A DNA stretch of 53,227 nucleotides, from NCBI GenBank assembly GCA_001771535.1, contig MEUB01000027.1:84601-137827 (forward strand). The letters are read 5' to 3'. This stretch comes from a candidate division WOR-1 bacterium RIFOXYB2_FULL_37_13 (GTDB lineage: Bacteria > Margulisbacteria > WOR-1 > XYC2-FULL-46-14 > XYC2-FULL-37-10). Under the pieces are notes generated by a model. It was given only the letters and a program-made list of their open reading frames with translations, was not told where the DNA came from and made no database searches. The position numbers and the translations under genes are program-made. This document shows positions 16,897-25,988 of the stretch, in pieces; position 1 is the stretch's first letter; the number at the start of each line of letters is the position of its first letter.

Positions 16897-18300
16897 TTAA
16901 TATTTTTTTATCACTTCATCAATTATACAAATCAAATCTTTAACATAATCTGGGTTTTGAACAATATAATCTCTAGGATCAACTTCTTTATTTTTTACTT
17001 CGTCAACAAATTCATCAAAACTAATTTTGCTTGATAGATTATATTCCACGCCCGCATTCCTGTACGGATAGTTTAAATATACATTCCCAGACATATTAAC
17101 AAATGCAAATTTCTTGCCGAAAGCAAATGCTTCATGACAAACACCGGAAAGCGAAGACATAACAAGTCTAGACTCTTTCACTGCTTCATAAACATTTTTT
17201 GTCTCTTTTGTCTTTTCAGAATATGTAGGAGGCAAATACTCTATCTTCTCAGAAAACAATTCCAATTTTTTTAATTTCTCTACATCATCATCATGTCGAC
17301 AATGATAGGCAACTTTCAGATCAGTTTGTGCAGCGTATTTATTGATCAGTTTTATCGCCTCACATTCTGCCTGTATGGTATACCCCTCTCGTGAATAATC
17401 AGATAACAAATCAACGCCACAACCAACCCAAAGAAGATCATAAATAATGTTAAAATTCCTGTTTTTTGTTTTTTTATTAAAATTATGAACCCTTAATGCA
17501 CCGAACGAATAAGTATTTTTAAACGAACAGCCAAATTTTGAGGCCGCTTCAATAAAATGTTTTCCGCCTATTGAGATGAAATGATCTGCATATTTGAAAG
17601 CTGTATCCCCAAAATACCCACTTACTCCATTAGGGATAAGAACAACTTCAGCCCCAGCAGCTTTTGCTTTAATTGTTGAAAACCCATTTTGGTGGCCAGA
17701 AATTATTAGTTTAGGTTTATAAAACTTACGAATTGCCTTACCACTTAATATATTTGCAAAGGATCTAAAGACATATTCTCGCAAATCAATCCTGTGCTTA
17801 TTAATAATTCTATGAGCCAAAAGCATACATTTTATAAATTTAAAAAATGACAAGAAAACGTCAATTGCATTCATGCCCTTAAATTCATTGAAATTAAAAA
17901 ATTCACACTTGTAAGATTTTGTAAGTTTGCCAATTAGCTCTTCTCCATAAAAAGGAAATACAATTCCTTTTGTCCAATCATCAATTATGAGATCGATTTG
18001 TTTCGGTCGTTTAGGCTTAACGCTATGAAGAAAATTGGAAATTAGAAAACGAGTATATAATAAAATATTTTTCAATTTAACTCGCAGATGATATGGATAA
18101 TATGAATAGCTATTCATTAAGTAGCTTTTCAAGTCCAATAGGCAAATTTGATACTCGATTTTTGAAACATTAGAAAGTTCCTTGACAAGATTATTTATAG
18201 CAATTTCTCTTTCTATACCATTAATCTCTTTTAAATTATGATTAGTAATCTCCACATATTGCTTAGGATCTACATCACATGACTTTAAATTAATTGCCAT
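16897..18300 (-). CDS. Putative GT-B-like polysaccharide transferase (unrecognised family)
   Basis: This protein of about 467 residues is not one I can name. The first 150 residues are helical and basic. The centre has KLIISGHQNGFSTIKAKAAG, VVLIPNGVSG and YADHFISIGG, a pattern seen when a GT-B enzyme binds its acceptor, and the C-terminal half has VAYHCRHDDDVEKL, then LVMSSLSGVCHEAFAFGKKFAFV, resembling the Ser-Gly-x-x-x-Glu donor loop. No signal peptide is seen. It may be a glycosyltransferase for a nonulosonic acid, since it lies between the Leg-type and Pse-type gene sets, but that is inference. ATG 18300 is preferred over TTG 18306; AAGGA lies upstream of both. Confidence 0.55.
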   Translation of the reverse strand: MAINLKSCDVDPKQYVEITNHNLKEINGIEREIAINNLVKELSNVSKIEYQICLLDLKSYLMNSYSYYPYHLRVKLKNILLYTRFLISNFLHSVKPKRPKQIDLIIDDWTKGIVFPFYGEELIGKLTKSYKCEFFNFNEFKGMNAIDVFLSFFKFIKCMLLAHRIINKHRIDLREYVFRSFANILSGKAIRKFYKPKLIISGHQNGFSTIKAKAAGAEVVLIPNGVSGYFGDTAFKYADHFISIGGKHFIEAASKFGCSFKNTYSFGALRVHNFNKKTKNRNFNIIYDLLWVGCGVDLLSDYSREGYTIQAECEAIKLINKYAAQTDLKVAYHCRHDDDVEKLKKLELFSEKIEYLPPTYSEKTKETKNVYEAVKESRLVMSSLSGVCHEAFAFGKKFAFVNMSGNVYLNYPYRNAGVEYNLSSKISFDEFVDEVKNKEVDPRDYIVQNPDYVKDLICIIDEVIKKY

Positions 18301-18331
18301 ATTCAACTATTTTCCTTTTTTAAAAAAACCA

Positions 18332-19120
18332 TTAAATTGCCGTCCATCCACCGTCAACCATAATAGTTGCGCCAGTTACATAAGAAGATGCATCTGAAGC
18401 TAAAAACAACACCACAGAAGCTATTTCATCAGCTTTTGCCATTCTTTCCAAGGGCGTTTTCTTGTTATAATTCTTCACAAAATTTTTATCTTGATTATCA
18501 AAAACACCACCAGGACATATTGTATTTACCCTAATAGAATATTTCCCAAAATAGGAAGCCAAATATCTTCCCAAATTCACGATTCCGCCTTTTATGGCAG
18601 CATAAGCCATGGGCATAGTCATTTCGGTGTTTTCATAGACTGTAAAATCAGGACCAACAACACCATAAGTTGAGCCGAAATTAATAATACTTCCACCTTT
18701 TTTCTTCATTGATTCTGCTGTATATTTACATGCTAGAGAATATGAATTTAATTGTATATCAATATTTTTTTGCCAAGACTCACAGAGGATATCTTCAACT
18801 TTCGCGCCCCAGTCCTTAGTTCTAGGATAGGCACTATTTACCCAGATGTCGATATTCCCCAAATGGAAATCAATACTCTTAATTGAATTTTCAAGAACTT
18901 TTATATCGGTCAAATCAAGATAATAATATTCAACATTAAGGCCTTCTTTCAATAAAGCCACAACAAGGCTTTCACTTTTTGCTTTATCAACATCGGCAAT
19001 TAAAACATGAGCTCCAGCTTGCGCAAGAGCAATTACTACCTCTTTCCCAACAAGCCCCGCTCCACCAGTAACCACAGCACTTTTCCCAACCAAGCTAAAC
19101 TTTTTAATATAATCCATCAT
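18332..19120 (-). CDS. Short-chain dehydrogenase/reductase, PtmA-like
   Basis: This 262-residue classical SDR has AVVTGGAGLVGKEVV at the nucleotide site, a Ser in INFGSTYGVVG, and YAAIK for the Tyr-Lys pair, so it should be active. It ends VTGATIMVDGGW in FabG fashion. An SDR beside the CMP-legionaminate synthetase is also found in Campylobacter (PtmA next to PtmB/LegF), which is the closest parallel I know. It overlaps the cytidylyltransferase stop by 4 bases. Oxidation or reduction of a legionaminic-type intermediate or derivative is likely; the step is not fixed. Confidence 0.82.
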   Translation of the reverse strand: MMDYIKKFSLVGKSAVVTGGAGLVGKEVVIALAQAGAHVLIADVDKAKSESLVVALLKEGLNVEYYYLDLTDIKVLENSIKSIDFHLGNIDIWVNSAYPRTKDWGAKVEDILCESWQKNIDIQLNSYSLACKYTAESMKKKGGSIINFGSTYGVVGPDFTVYENTEMTMPMAYAAIKGGIVNLGRYLASYFGKYSIRVNTICPGGVFDNQDKNFVKNYNKKTPLERMAKADEIASVVLFLASDASSYVTGATIMVDGGWTAI

Positions 19121-19839
19121 AAGCTCACCAACTTTTTTAAAATTAAAAACTCAATAAATTGAAAGTCTAGCTCAGAGTCAATGTCTACAGATGACAACTC
19201 ATCCATTACCCAAACTAAAGAATGATCAGAAATTGCTGTTTTTGTCTTTTTGTCCAAAAGATATTCACGATCATACACATAAATTGAAGCGTTCATATCA
19301 TAGACAGCTGGAGCATCTTGTCTTCGTTTTATTAAAGAAACAGGTTTTTTTACAAGCACAGCTATACCTTTATGATTTATCTCAACCATATTAAAATAGG
19401 GATTCTTACGACAAGCTGTTACACTAAATACAGATTTTGGCTTGTTTTTAATAAACATTTTATAAGCTCCATCTATATCACTTATATTTCTTATTGGAGC
19501 TGTAACATCAAGATCTATTACGAGAGAATAAGTCTCATTATATTTTTGCTCTGCACTTTTAAGTGCATGCCTTAAGACATCAATCTTACCAGAAGTATCT
19601 GTAGCTAGTGCAGTAGGACGTAAAAATGGGACTTCAGCCCCAAATTTTTTTGCAATTTGCGCAATTTCAAAAGAATCCGTAGAGCAAATTACCCTATCTG
19701 CTTTTCCCCATTTTTTTGCCTGCATAATCGTATAGGCAATCAAAGGTTTTCCATATAAGATGCGTATGTTTTTATTCTTAACTCCTTTAGACCCCCCACG
19801 AGCAGCAATGGTTAATAAAATTTTTTCTTTTTTAGGCAT
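19117..19839 (-). CDS. CMP-nonulosonate cytidylyltransferase (NeuA/LegF-like)
   Basis: This 240-residue cytidylyltransferase has the classical NeuA signature ILLTIAARGGSKGVKNKNIR at its N-terminus, followed by GKPLIAYTI, ICSTDSFEIAQIAKKFGAEVPFLRP and LVIDLDVTAPIR. It couples a nonulosonic acid to CMP using CTP and Mg2+ in the cytoplasm. Its position in the run that also holds LegB, LegC, LegG and LegI homologues makes CMP-legionaminic acid or a relative the likely product. It overlaps the Gfo/Idh gene by 8 bases and the SDR by 4. It is a different subfamily from the SpsF-type protein at 12196, which suggests two separate CMP-sugars. Confidence 0.88.
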   Translation of the reverse strand: MPKKEKILLTIAARGGSKGVKNKNIRILYGKPLIAYTIMQAKKWGKADRVICSTDSFEIAQIAKKFGAEVPFLRPTALATDTSGKIDVLRHALKSAEQKYNETYSLVIDLDVTAPIRNISDIDGAYKMFIKNKPKSVFSVTACRKNPYFNMVEINHKGIAVLVKKPVSLIKRRQDAPAVYDMNASIYVYDREYLLDKKTKTAISDHSLVWVMDELSSVDIDSELDFQFIEFLILKKLVSL

Positions 19840-20761
19840 TTTTAAACTCCAAAATATTTACAAGCAAGTTTTTTGCCTCTTTTAAGTTGTTTATTATTAA
19901 AGGATTCTTTAAATTATCAAAAAAATACTGAATCTGGCTTAAAAGATACTCATTTCGATCATCAGACAATTGAATCCTTTTAACCCCTGCTCCATCAAGA
20001 AACTCAATTTTGCTGAGTATCAAATCTCCAATAAGATAGCCATTTTCAAAGTCAATAACAATTCGACGTTCATTTAGGTGACTCATAAAATTTAAATGCA
20101 AATTAACATAAAGTGAGCCAACCGTTTTTATTAAAACATCAGCAAAATCCTCCGCATCAACAGTTATATTGCCAACTCTACCAATATTTCCTTTGATCTC
20201 TTTAATTTGACCAAATAGATATTGGATATAGTCAAACTCATGCGATAAATCCAGCAATACACCCCCGCCTTTTTTAGAATATGCTGAATAAACATCATAG
20301 AGTCTCCTCTCTTTTCTCCAATCAGGCAAATATGAAGAGCAAACAACCCTAGTATGATAGATTTTTTTATTTTCAATCAATTTTTTCATTTTACTTATAA
20401 CTGGATGGAATCGTAAACAGTAAGCAACATAGCAAATCATTTTTTTCTGCCTGCAAACAGATGCAAGCTTGTCAATATCGTCTAAATTATGCGATAAGGG
20501 TTTCTCAATAAAAAGATGCATGCCTAATTCAGCGCATTTTAAAGCTGTTTTTATATGTAAAAAAGTCGGATTAGCAATAAAGGCTGCATCCGGTTTTATT
20601 TTTTCAATTTCTTTCCATGTAAATATTTCTTTAATTCCTAAACTATTGGGAATGCTATTTTTATTACTGCGAAAAACAAATAATTCATGATCAAAATTAT
20701 CTAACAATAATTTTGCATGCCTTTCTCCAATTGATCCTAATCCAAAAATAACAATCTTCAT
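19832..20761 (-). CDS. Gfo/Idh/MocA-family oxidoreductase
   Basis: This 309-residue protein has the N-terminal Rossmann domain of the family (IVIFGLGSIGERHAKLLL). The central EKPLSHNLDDIDKL element carries the conserved Lys-Pro, and LLDLSHEFDYIQYLFGQ contains the acid/base His of the GGxLxDxxxHxxD region. Members use tightly bound NAD(P) to oxidise or epimerise sugars at C3 or similar positions. It is coupled to the amidotransferase gene by an ATGA overlap and to the cytidylyltransferase by 8 bases. In Campylobacter a Gfo/Idh-type gene also lies in the legionaminic-acid region. Its exact step here is not clear. Confidence 0.85.
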   Translation of the reverse strand: MKIVIFGLGSIGERHAKLLLDNFDHELFVFRSNKNSIPNSLGIKEIFTWKEIEKIKPDAAFIANPTFLHIKTALKCAELGMHLFIEKPLSHNLDDIDKLASVCRQKKMICYVAYCLRFHPVISKMKKLIENKKIYHTRVVCSSYLPDWRKERRLYDVYSAYSKKGGGVLLDLSHEFDYIQYLFGQIKEIKGNIGRVGNITVDAEDFADVLIKTVGSLYVNLHLNFMSHLNERRIVIDFENGYLIGDLILSKIEFLDGAGVKRIQLSDDRNEYLLSQIQYFFDNLKNPLIINNLKEAKNLLVNILEFKNA

Positions 20762-22008
20762 TTTTTATCATCTACCCCATCACAGTTTACCGTATGACGT
20801 AATTTCCATTCTCCATTAATCTTGACCCACAAATGAGGAGACCTAAACTTGTCACATAGTTTTAAAAAATATTCTGGATCAATCTCCAGATACTCCATAA
20901 TTTCCTTAAAATAGCGATCAGGAAATTCCCCATCAAATCGTTTCACCAACGCTTGCCCTTCTTCTCTCATAATATGTTTATTGCGAATTTCTTGAGAAGC
21001 ATCGTAGGTCGCACGTCCAATGCCAAATTTGATGAAAGTCGTATAGTAATGAAAGTCATCTATTTTATCATCAATACTGTTATATTTGCTATAAGTCCCC
21101 TGAGATCTAAATGGCCTTGCTTTAAATCCTGTATGTTCAACCGCATAATAGTATGCTTCTTGTGGTGTCCATTTTAAATAATAGCCTAAATAATGGATCT
21201 CTATTTTTGATTTTTCCAATTCTTTTGAATTGGCAGGTAAAAACAACATAAGGTCAGCTAAAGACAAACCATATTTTCCCATTAATTCTTTTATCGAAAC
21301 GCCTGAAAGGTATACTTCGTCCAAGTTTCTCATTGCGTAATAAGACTTATCTCTAAGCGAAGATGAATTGTCCGCAAGCGGATTCCCGTATTCCGCCTCA
21401 TTTTCACCATAAAAAATAAGAGGAATCCCATATTTAGCTGCAATTTTAGGCGCTAAATTTTTTTGGCCAAGAATAAATGTTTGAAAAGGATGAAGAAGAT
21501 TTTCGATAGCCAACTTAGTAAGCAATTTCATAGCTTTTCCATTTTGTTTGAAAGTAATATTGTCAAAACCACCTACTTCGATCCAGTTCTTAAAATTCTC
21601 CAAACCATAATCCGTATATAATATTGGCGGCCAAGTTATGGTTAAAGGATGCATATTATATTTATATTTCAATATATGAGATTGTAATGCACTGTCTTTC
21701 CCTCCGCTTCCAGGAACAATACAGTCATAATGGCCATCATTACGGCGATGCTTATCTAATAGAGAAATCAGTTCTTTTTCTCGTGCTTTCCAATCAATCA
21801 ACTCTTTTTGCTCATTTGCACGGCAAGCGTCACAGACACCATCTTTATCAAAATTTAAAGTGCGGTGTTTTTTATCTTCTGTATGCCTAAACTCAATACT
21901 GGAAGTCGGTCTTTGATTTGACATAACACATTTCTTGCAAAATTTAACTTCTTCAGGAAGCCCGTATTTAACTTCCAGTTCTTTTTTATCTTCTCTTGCC
22001 ATTGTCAT
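20758..22008 (-). CDS. N-acetyl sugar amidotransferase, WbpG/PseA-like
   Basis: This protein of about 416 residues has the ATP-pyrophosphatase PP-loop in IVPGSGGKDSALQSH and paired Cys motifs (FCKKCVMSNQRP and VCDACRAN) that probably bind zinc. It is the family that, using ammonia delivered by a HisH partner, turns an N-acetyl group on a sugar into an acetamidine. WbpG of Pseudomonas and PseA of Campylobacter are examples. HisH and HisF homologues lie directly upstream, as in the wbpG-hisH2-hisF2 arrangement. The start is uncertain: TTG 22023 overlaps the hisH stop, ATG 22008 is given here because it is an ATG, and AAAGGGG lies ahead of both. Confidence 0.88.
   Translation of the reverse strand: MTMAREDKKELEVKYGLPEEVKFCKKCVMSNQRPTSSIEFRHTEDKKHRTLNFDKDGVCDACRANEQKELIDWKAREKELISLLDKHRRNDGHYDCIVPGSGGKDSALQSHILKYKYNMHPLTITWPPILYTDYGLENFKNWIEVGGFDNITFKQNGKAMKLLTKLAIENLLHPFQTFILGQKNLAPKIAAKYGIPLIFYGENEAEYGNPLADNSSSLRDKSYYAMRNLDEVYLSGVSIKELMGKYGLSLADLMLFLPANSKELEKSKIEIHYLGYYLKWTPQEAYYYAVEHTGFKARPFRSQGTYSKYNSIDDKIDDFHYYTTFIKFGIGRATYDASQEIRNKHIMREEGQALVKRFDGEFPDRYFKEIMEYLEIDPEYFLKLCDKFRSPHLWVKINGEWKLRHTVNCDGVDDKK
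20839..20841. other. No separate feature: interior of the WbpG-like gene
   Basis: Nothing beyond the coding sequence is seen here. The entry only records that the region between the Gfo/Idh gene and hisH was examined for promoters or hairpins and none was found. Confidence 0.05.
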
Positions 22009-22019
22009 TGTAATTGCTT

Positions 22020-22664
22020 TCAACCCCTTTCTATTATTTCAGCAAAATTCCTGTATATTTGCAATCCTTTCCCCGCACTTTTTTCTGGATGAAATTGAAA
22101 AGCCATAACATTTCCACTCACCACACTAGAGCAAAAATCAATATCTGCATAGTTAGTTGTGGTAGCTATGTCTTTCTTGTTTTCGGGCACTACATAATAA
22201 GAATGCACAAAATACATATATTCGCCATCTTTTATATCATTAAAAATTGAAAATTTACCATTAAAATTCAATTTATTCCAACCCACTTGAGGAACTTTAA
22301 CAATGTTATTTCGTTCATTTTTCGGAGAGAATCTCTTCACTACCCCCTTGATTATATCTAAACCCTTATGTTTGCCAAATTCCTCACTCTCGCTAAACAA
22401 TAATTGCATACCTAAACATATTCCCATAAATGGTTTATCGCTAGCGATAAAATCTCTTATCCCACAAATTAAATCAAGCTTCTTTAAATTCTCCATTGCC
22501 TTAGCAAAAGCTCCTACTCCTGGAAGAATTACTGCATCACAAATATTCATATCTTTTTTGTTTGAAATTAAAACAGGGAGTAAATCAACCTGCTCACAGG
22601 CACGAAGAACACTAAACATGTTTCCCATATCATAATCAATAATTCCAACTTGTGGCTTAAGCAT
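22020..22664 (-). CDS. hisH: HisH-type glutamine amidotransferase subunit of the amidine module
   Basis: This 214-residue class I glutaminase has GVGAFAKAMENL, the nucleophile elbow GICLGMQLLF with the catalytic Cys, and FQFHPEKSAGKG with the catalytic His and Glu. It releases ammonia from glutamine. Since it stands between hisF and a WbpG homologue, with no other histidine gene, it probably feeds ammonia to the sugar amidotransferase. The start is set at ATG 22664: GGAG lies 10 bases upstream and the 8-base overlap with hisF is natural, whereas an upstream in-frame start at 22703 has no such site and would add 13 non-family residues. Confidence 0.9.
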   Translation of the reverse strand: MLKPQVGIIDYDMGNMFSVLRACEQVDLLPVLISNKKDMNICDAVILPGVGAFAKAMENLKKLDLICGIRDFIASDKPFMGICLGMQLLFSESEEFGKHKGLDIIKGVVKRFSPKNERNNIVKVPQVGWNKLNFNGKFSIFNDIKDGEYMYFVHSYYVVPENKKDIATTTNYADIDFCSSVVSGNVMAFQFHPEKSAGKGLQIYRNFAEIIERG

Positions 22665-23526
22665 TGCAGTTTTCTCCAATTCTACAATTAATACCTTGCT
22701 CAAATAAATATTTCTTTATTCCACTTAAATCTGCCGAATTAATTTTTGAGGATTTGATACCATTACTGATAAACTCGGTATTTCCCTCTTTTTCAGATCC
22801 AAGTTCAATCTTATGACCAATTAAATAATTATAATGCAATAGTGACGCAACAGCTACAGCATCGGCTTTGCCTTCTAATATAACTTGTTTTATATGCCCT
22901 ATAGAACCTGCTCCACCATGCGCAATAACCGGAATCGAAACAGCACTAGAAACCGCACTAGTTAGTTCCAAATCAAAACCTTCTCCAGTTCCATCTCGAT
23001 CAACAGATGTAATAACGATCTCTCCTGCCCCCAAGCTCTCAACTCTTTTAGCCCATTCAATTACTTCGACACCAGTAAATTGCCTTCCATTATCAGTGTA
23101 TGCTAGATATCGAGAATCTTTTTCTTTGATGGCTTCAATCGATACAACAATAGTCGAAGAACCAAATATGTTCGCAGCCTCACTAATTATTTGTGGATTA
23201 TTAATTGCAGCAGTATTTATAGAAACCTTATCAGCTCCAGCCCTTAATACAGCCCTTATATCCTCAATAGTTCTTAGTCCACCACCAACCATTAGCGGGA
23301 TAAAAATTTCTCTAGCAGTCCGTGAAATAATATCATGCAAACTATTGCGGTTGTATAAACTGGCGACAACATCAATATAAGCTAATTCATCAGCGCCTGC
23401 TTCATAGTAGTAACGCGCATATTGTTCCGGCTTGCCCAAAACTCTTAGGCCTTCAAGATGTATGCCTTTTACAAGATTCGGCCCCTTAATGTCTAATCTT
23501 GGAATTATTCTAATCGTTTTGCCCAT
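22657..23526 (-). CDS. hisF: HisF-type imidazole glycerol phosphate synthase subunit, paralogue
   Basis: This 289-residue TIM-barrel protein keeps RLDIKGPNLVKG with the first catalytic Asp, VGGGLRTIEDI, VSINTAAI and SVDRDGTGEGFDLEL with the second, as in HisF. It is longer than typical HisF (about 255) by roughly 30 C-terminal residues that read as a tail. In Pseudomonas O-antigen loci a HisF paralogue accompanies HisH and WbpG and is thought to support ammonia delivery. No histidine biosynthesis genes are near, so that role fits. The 35-base gap to the dehydratase gene shows no hairpin. Confidence 0.88.
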   Translation of the reverse strand: MGKTIRIIPRLDIKGPNLVKGIHLEGLRVLGKPEQYARYYYEAGADELAYIDVVASLYNRNSLHDIISRTAREIFIPLMVGGGLRTIEDIRAVLRAGADKVSINTAAINNPQIISEAANIFGSSTIVVSIEAIKEKDSRYLAYTDNGRQFTGVEVIEWAKRVESLGAGEIVITSVDRDGTGEGFDLELTSAVSSAVSIPVIAHGGAGSIGHIKQVILEGKADAVAVASLLHYNYLIGHKIELGSEKEGNTEFISNGIKSSKINSADLSGIKKYLFEQGINCRIGENCNA

Positions 23527-23561
23527 TTTTTATTTAATCAATCCTTATCCCTTTTAAACTC

Positions 23562-24572
23562 TCAAAACTGCTTTTTTAAAAAATTTACGACCTCATCATA
23601 ATCCATAACTTTACTTTCGTCACTTCTATATCGGCTTAATTTAGATGGTGTAAATCCATTTTGAGGACTTTTCGTAATACAAAACATTTCATCGTTTTCG
23701 TAAATATTTTCCGCTTCCTCATCCGTCATTAGAAGCTCATATGTTTTCTCCCCTTCTCTTTTACCAATTATCTCAATCTTAATATCTTTCGAATCATAAC
23801 CATGTTTATGGGCAAGAATATCTATCATCGCATGAGCCATATCCGAAATCTTTATTACTGGCATTTTAAGAATAAATAATTCTCCTCCATTAGAATACAA
23901 GGCTGCCTTCAATACTAGTTCTGCCGCCTGAGGGATACTCATCATAAAACGAGTCATATCATTATGCGTTATGGTCACTGGCCCGCCATTTTCTATTTGC
24001 TCAACAAATAATGGGACAACTGATCCACGAGAAGCAAAAACATTTCCAAATCTAACAGCAGAAAATACCGTTTTTCTATTGCCGCCTTTATATTGTTCAG
24101 CTGAAATAGCAATCTTTTCGGCAAGAAGCTTTGTTGCCCCCATCACATTTATTGGCATCGCGGCTTTATCTGTGCTGATATGAACATATTTAATAATATT
24201 ATGAAGACGAGCCGCATCTACCAAATTCTGGGTACCAATAACATTTGTCTTTACAGCTTCAAACGGATTAAACTCGCAAAGATGTACATGCTTCATGGCG
24301 GCCGCATTAAAAATCATATCAACACCTTCCGCAGCCAAAAACACTCTCTCGCGATCCCTTATATCTCCAATAAGAAAATTGACTCTCCCTTCAGGCTCAT
24401 TGTTAAATTCTTTTTTAAGCATAAACTGTTTATATTCTCCACGAGAAAAAACTCGAACTTGCCTAACAGAATACTTCAATAATTTTCGAACAATCTCACT
24501 GCCAATAGAACCTGTTCCGCCTGTAACCAAGATCACTTTATCCTTAAAAAAATCAGAAAAAATTTCATTCAT
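23562..24572 (-). CDS. UDP-GlcNAc 4,6-dehydratase, retaining type (LegB/CapD-like)
   Basis: This 336-residue soluble dehydratase starts with a Rossmann motif (ILVTGGTGSIGSEIVRKLL) and has VFSRGEYKQFML. The catalytic stretch is ISTDKAAMPINVMGATK, with Asp135, Lys136 and Met144 in place of the usual Tyr, and Lys148. The Met variant marks the retaining PglF/WbpM/CapD family, which uses the Asp-Lys pair. No N-terminal membrane domain is present, as in LegB. It should make UDP-4-keto-6-deoxy-GlcNAc, the first step to legionaminic acid or bacillosamine. It is 27 bases downstream of the cobalamin radical SAM gene. Confidence 0.88.
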   Translation of the reverse strand: MNEIFSDFFKDKVILVTGGTGSIGSEIVRKLLKYSVRQVRVFSRGEYKQFMLKKEFNNEPEGRVNFLIGDIRDRERVFLAAEGVDMIFNAAAMKHVHLCEFNPFEAVKTNVIGTQNLVDAARLHNIIKYVHISTDKAAMPINVMGATKLLAEKIAISAEQYKGGNRKTVFSAVRFGNVFASRGSVVPLFVEQIENGGPVTITHNDMTRFMMSIPQAAELVLKAALYSNGGELFILKMPVIKISDMAHAMIDILAHKHGYDSKDIKIEIIGKREGEKTYELLMTDEEAENIYENDEMFCITKSPQNGFTPSKLSRYRSDESKVMDYDEVVNFLKKQF

Positions 24573-24599
24573 ACTTAATTCTCCCTATTTACTTTTATT

Positions 24600-25988
24600 C
24601 TAAGAACGCCTAAAGCCTCTAAAAGAAGTATCTTTTTCAAGATACAATTTACGGGATGTATTACGAACCCCAGCTATTTGCGCCTTATAATAATTATTAA
24701 TAAGTTTTTCATTTGCCTCATATAAATGCCTATGAACTTCGTCATCAGTCATATTTGTGAAATTAACTGACAATAGATCAGAATTCAAATGTTTTCTCTC
24801 ATAAAAATCCTCACAATTTTTCAACAATCCATTTTCAATAGCGTGATAATACAATGGGGATCCAGGATAAGGGGTAACGGGTCTTATAGTCCGCATTTGG
24901 CTGTGATCATCATATTTCAAAAGAAAATCTACACCCTTCTGCAAAGATTCTGCAGTTTCACCGATATTTCCAAAAATAATATTATAACCTGGACTTATTC
25001 CTGCAGCTAAAGTATTTTCGATCCCTTCAATAATTTGTTTAACAGTAAGAGCTTTATTCATTGCCCGCAAAGCTTTTTCATCCATTGATTCAATGCCATA
25101 GTTAATAAAAACACATCCAGCATCTTTCATGATTTTAAGTATGTCCGGCTTGGCATAATTCAATCTTCCATTACAATCCCATTTAACATTAAGCTTTGCT
25201 TTAATAAAACTTTCGCACAAAAGCACTGTCCTTTGAGGAGAACTCATCAGAAGTTCATCTGAAAAAGCAATATATGAAATATTATAATCTCTTTTAAGAA
25301 TTCTTATTTCTTCAATAATGCTTTCAGGCGTTCGTCCTCTAAAACCCTTATCCATCCTATAACAAAAATTACATTTAAACGTACATCCCCTACCAGACAA
25401 AACAGGTAGGCATCTTTCATTATTTGCAATGTGGGGCATCCTGAGTAAAGCATAATGATCTATAGGGAATAAATCCCATGCTGGGAAAGGTATTTCATCA
25501 ATATTTTGTATTAGCTCTCTAGGCGGTGTTTTAAGGCACTTATCATCCTTAATATATGCAATGCCGTTAATTGAAGATAAATCTTTTCTATTTTGAATCG
25601 CTTCCAACAATTCTAAAATAGTAATTTCTCCTTCTCCAATCACTACAACATCTGCTTTCGTTTTTTTAAGGAAATATTCTGGTTCAGGCGCAGGCCCATG
25701 CCCGCCAATAATATAAAAGGGTCTTTGAGTAGATTTATTAACAGCTTCTGATATTTTTAATAGTTTTCTATATTGATAATATCCTCCAATGACACTTACG
25801 CCAATAACATCAAAACGCTCTTTGTTTAATAAATCAAACAAATGCGCTTCCGGCCAATGATATACATCTTGATTGTAAATCTTCACTTCATGGCCAGCTT
25901 TGCGGCAAACTGAAGCAATATATGCCAACCCTTGAGGAAACCAAGAGATAAAAGAATCATTATCATAAACAACAAGCAATAGTTTCAT
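24600..25988 (-). CDS. Cobalamin-binding-domain radical SAM protein
   Basis: This 462-residue protein has the B12-binding-type Rossmann domain in residues 1-130 (MKLLLVVYDNDSF, then DVIGVSVIGGYY and FYIIGGHGPAPEPEYF) and the radical SAM core with C202, C206 and C209 in GCTFKCNFCYR. A linker (EIPFPAWDLFPIDHY) joins them, as in class B methyltransferase and BchE-type enzymes. The DxHxxG cobalamin ligand motif is not present, which is common in this group. It lies between the LegB- and LegC-like genes, touching the aminotransferase gene with no gap. C-methylation, or other radical chemistry, on the 4-keto sugar or its product is a reasonable guess. Confidence 0.88.
   Translation of the reverse strand: MKLLLVVYDNDSFISWFPQGLAYIASVCRKAGHEVKIYNQDVYHWPEAHLFDLLNKERFDVIGVSVIGGYYQYRKLLKISEAVNKSTQRPFYIIGGHGPAPEPEYFLKKTKADVVVIGEGEITILELLEAIQNRKDLSSINGIAYIKDDKCLKTPPRELIQNIDEIPFPAWDLFPIDHYALLRMPHIANNERCLPVLSGRGCTFKCNFCYRMDKGFRGRTPESIIEEIRILKRDYNISYIAFSDELLMSSPQRTVLLCESFIKAKLNVKWDCNGRLNYAKPDILKIMKDAGCVFINYGIESMDEKALRAMNKALTVKQIIEGIENTLAAGISPGYNIIFGNIGETAESLQKGVDFLLKYDDHSQMRTIRPVTPYPGSPLYYHAIENGLLKNCEDFYERKHLNSDLLSVNFTNMTDDEVHRHLYEANEKLINNYYKAQIAGVRNTSRKLYLEKDTSFRGFRRS

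Noticed and set aside
20839-20841. Extra element inside the WbpG-like gene
   Set aside because: On review nothing was found there; the placeholder entry in the feature list should be disregarded as an annotation.
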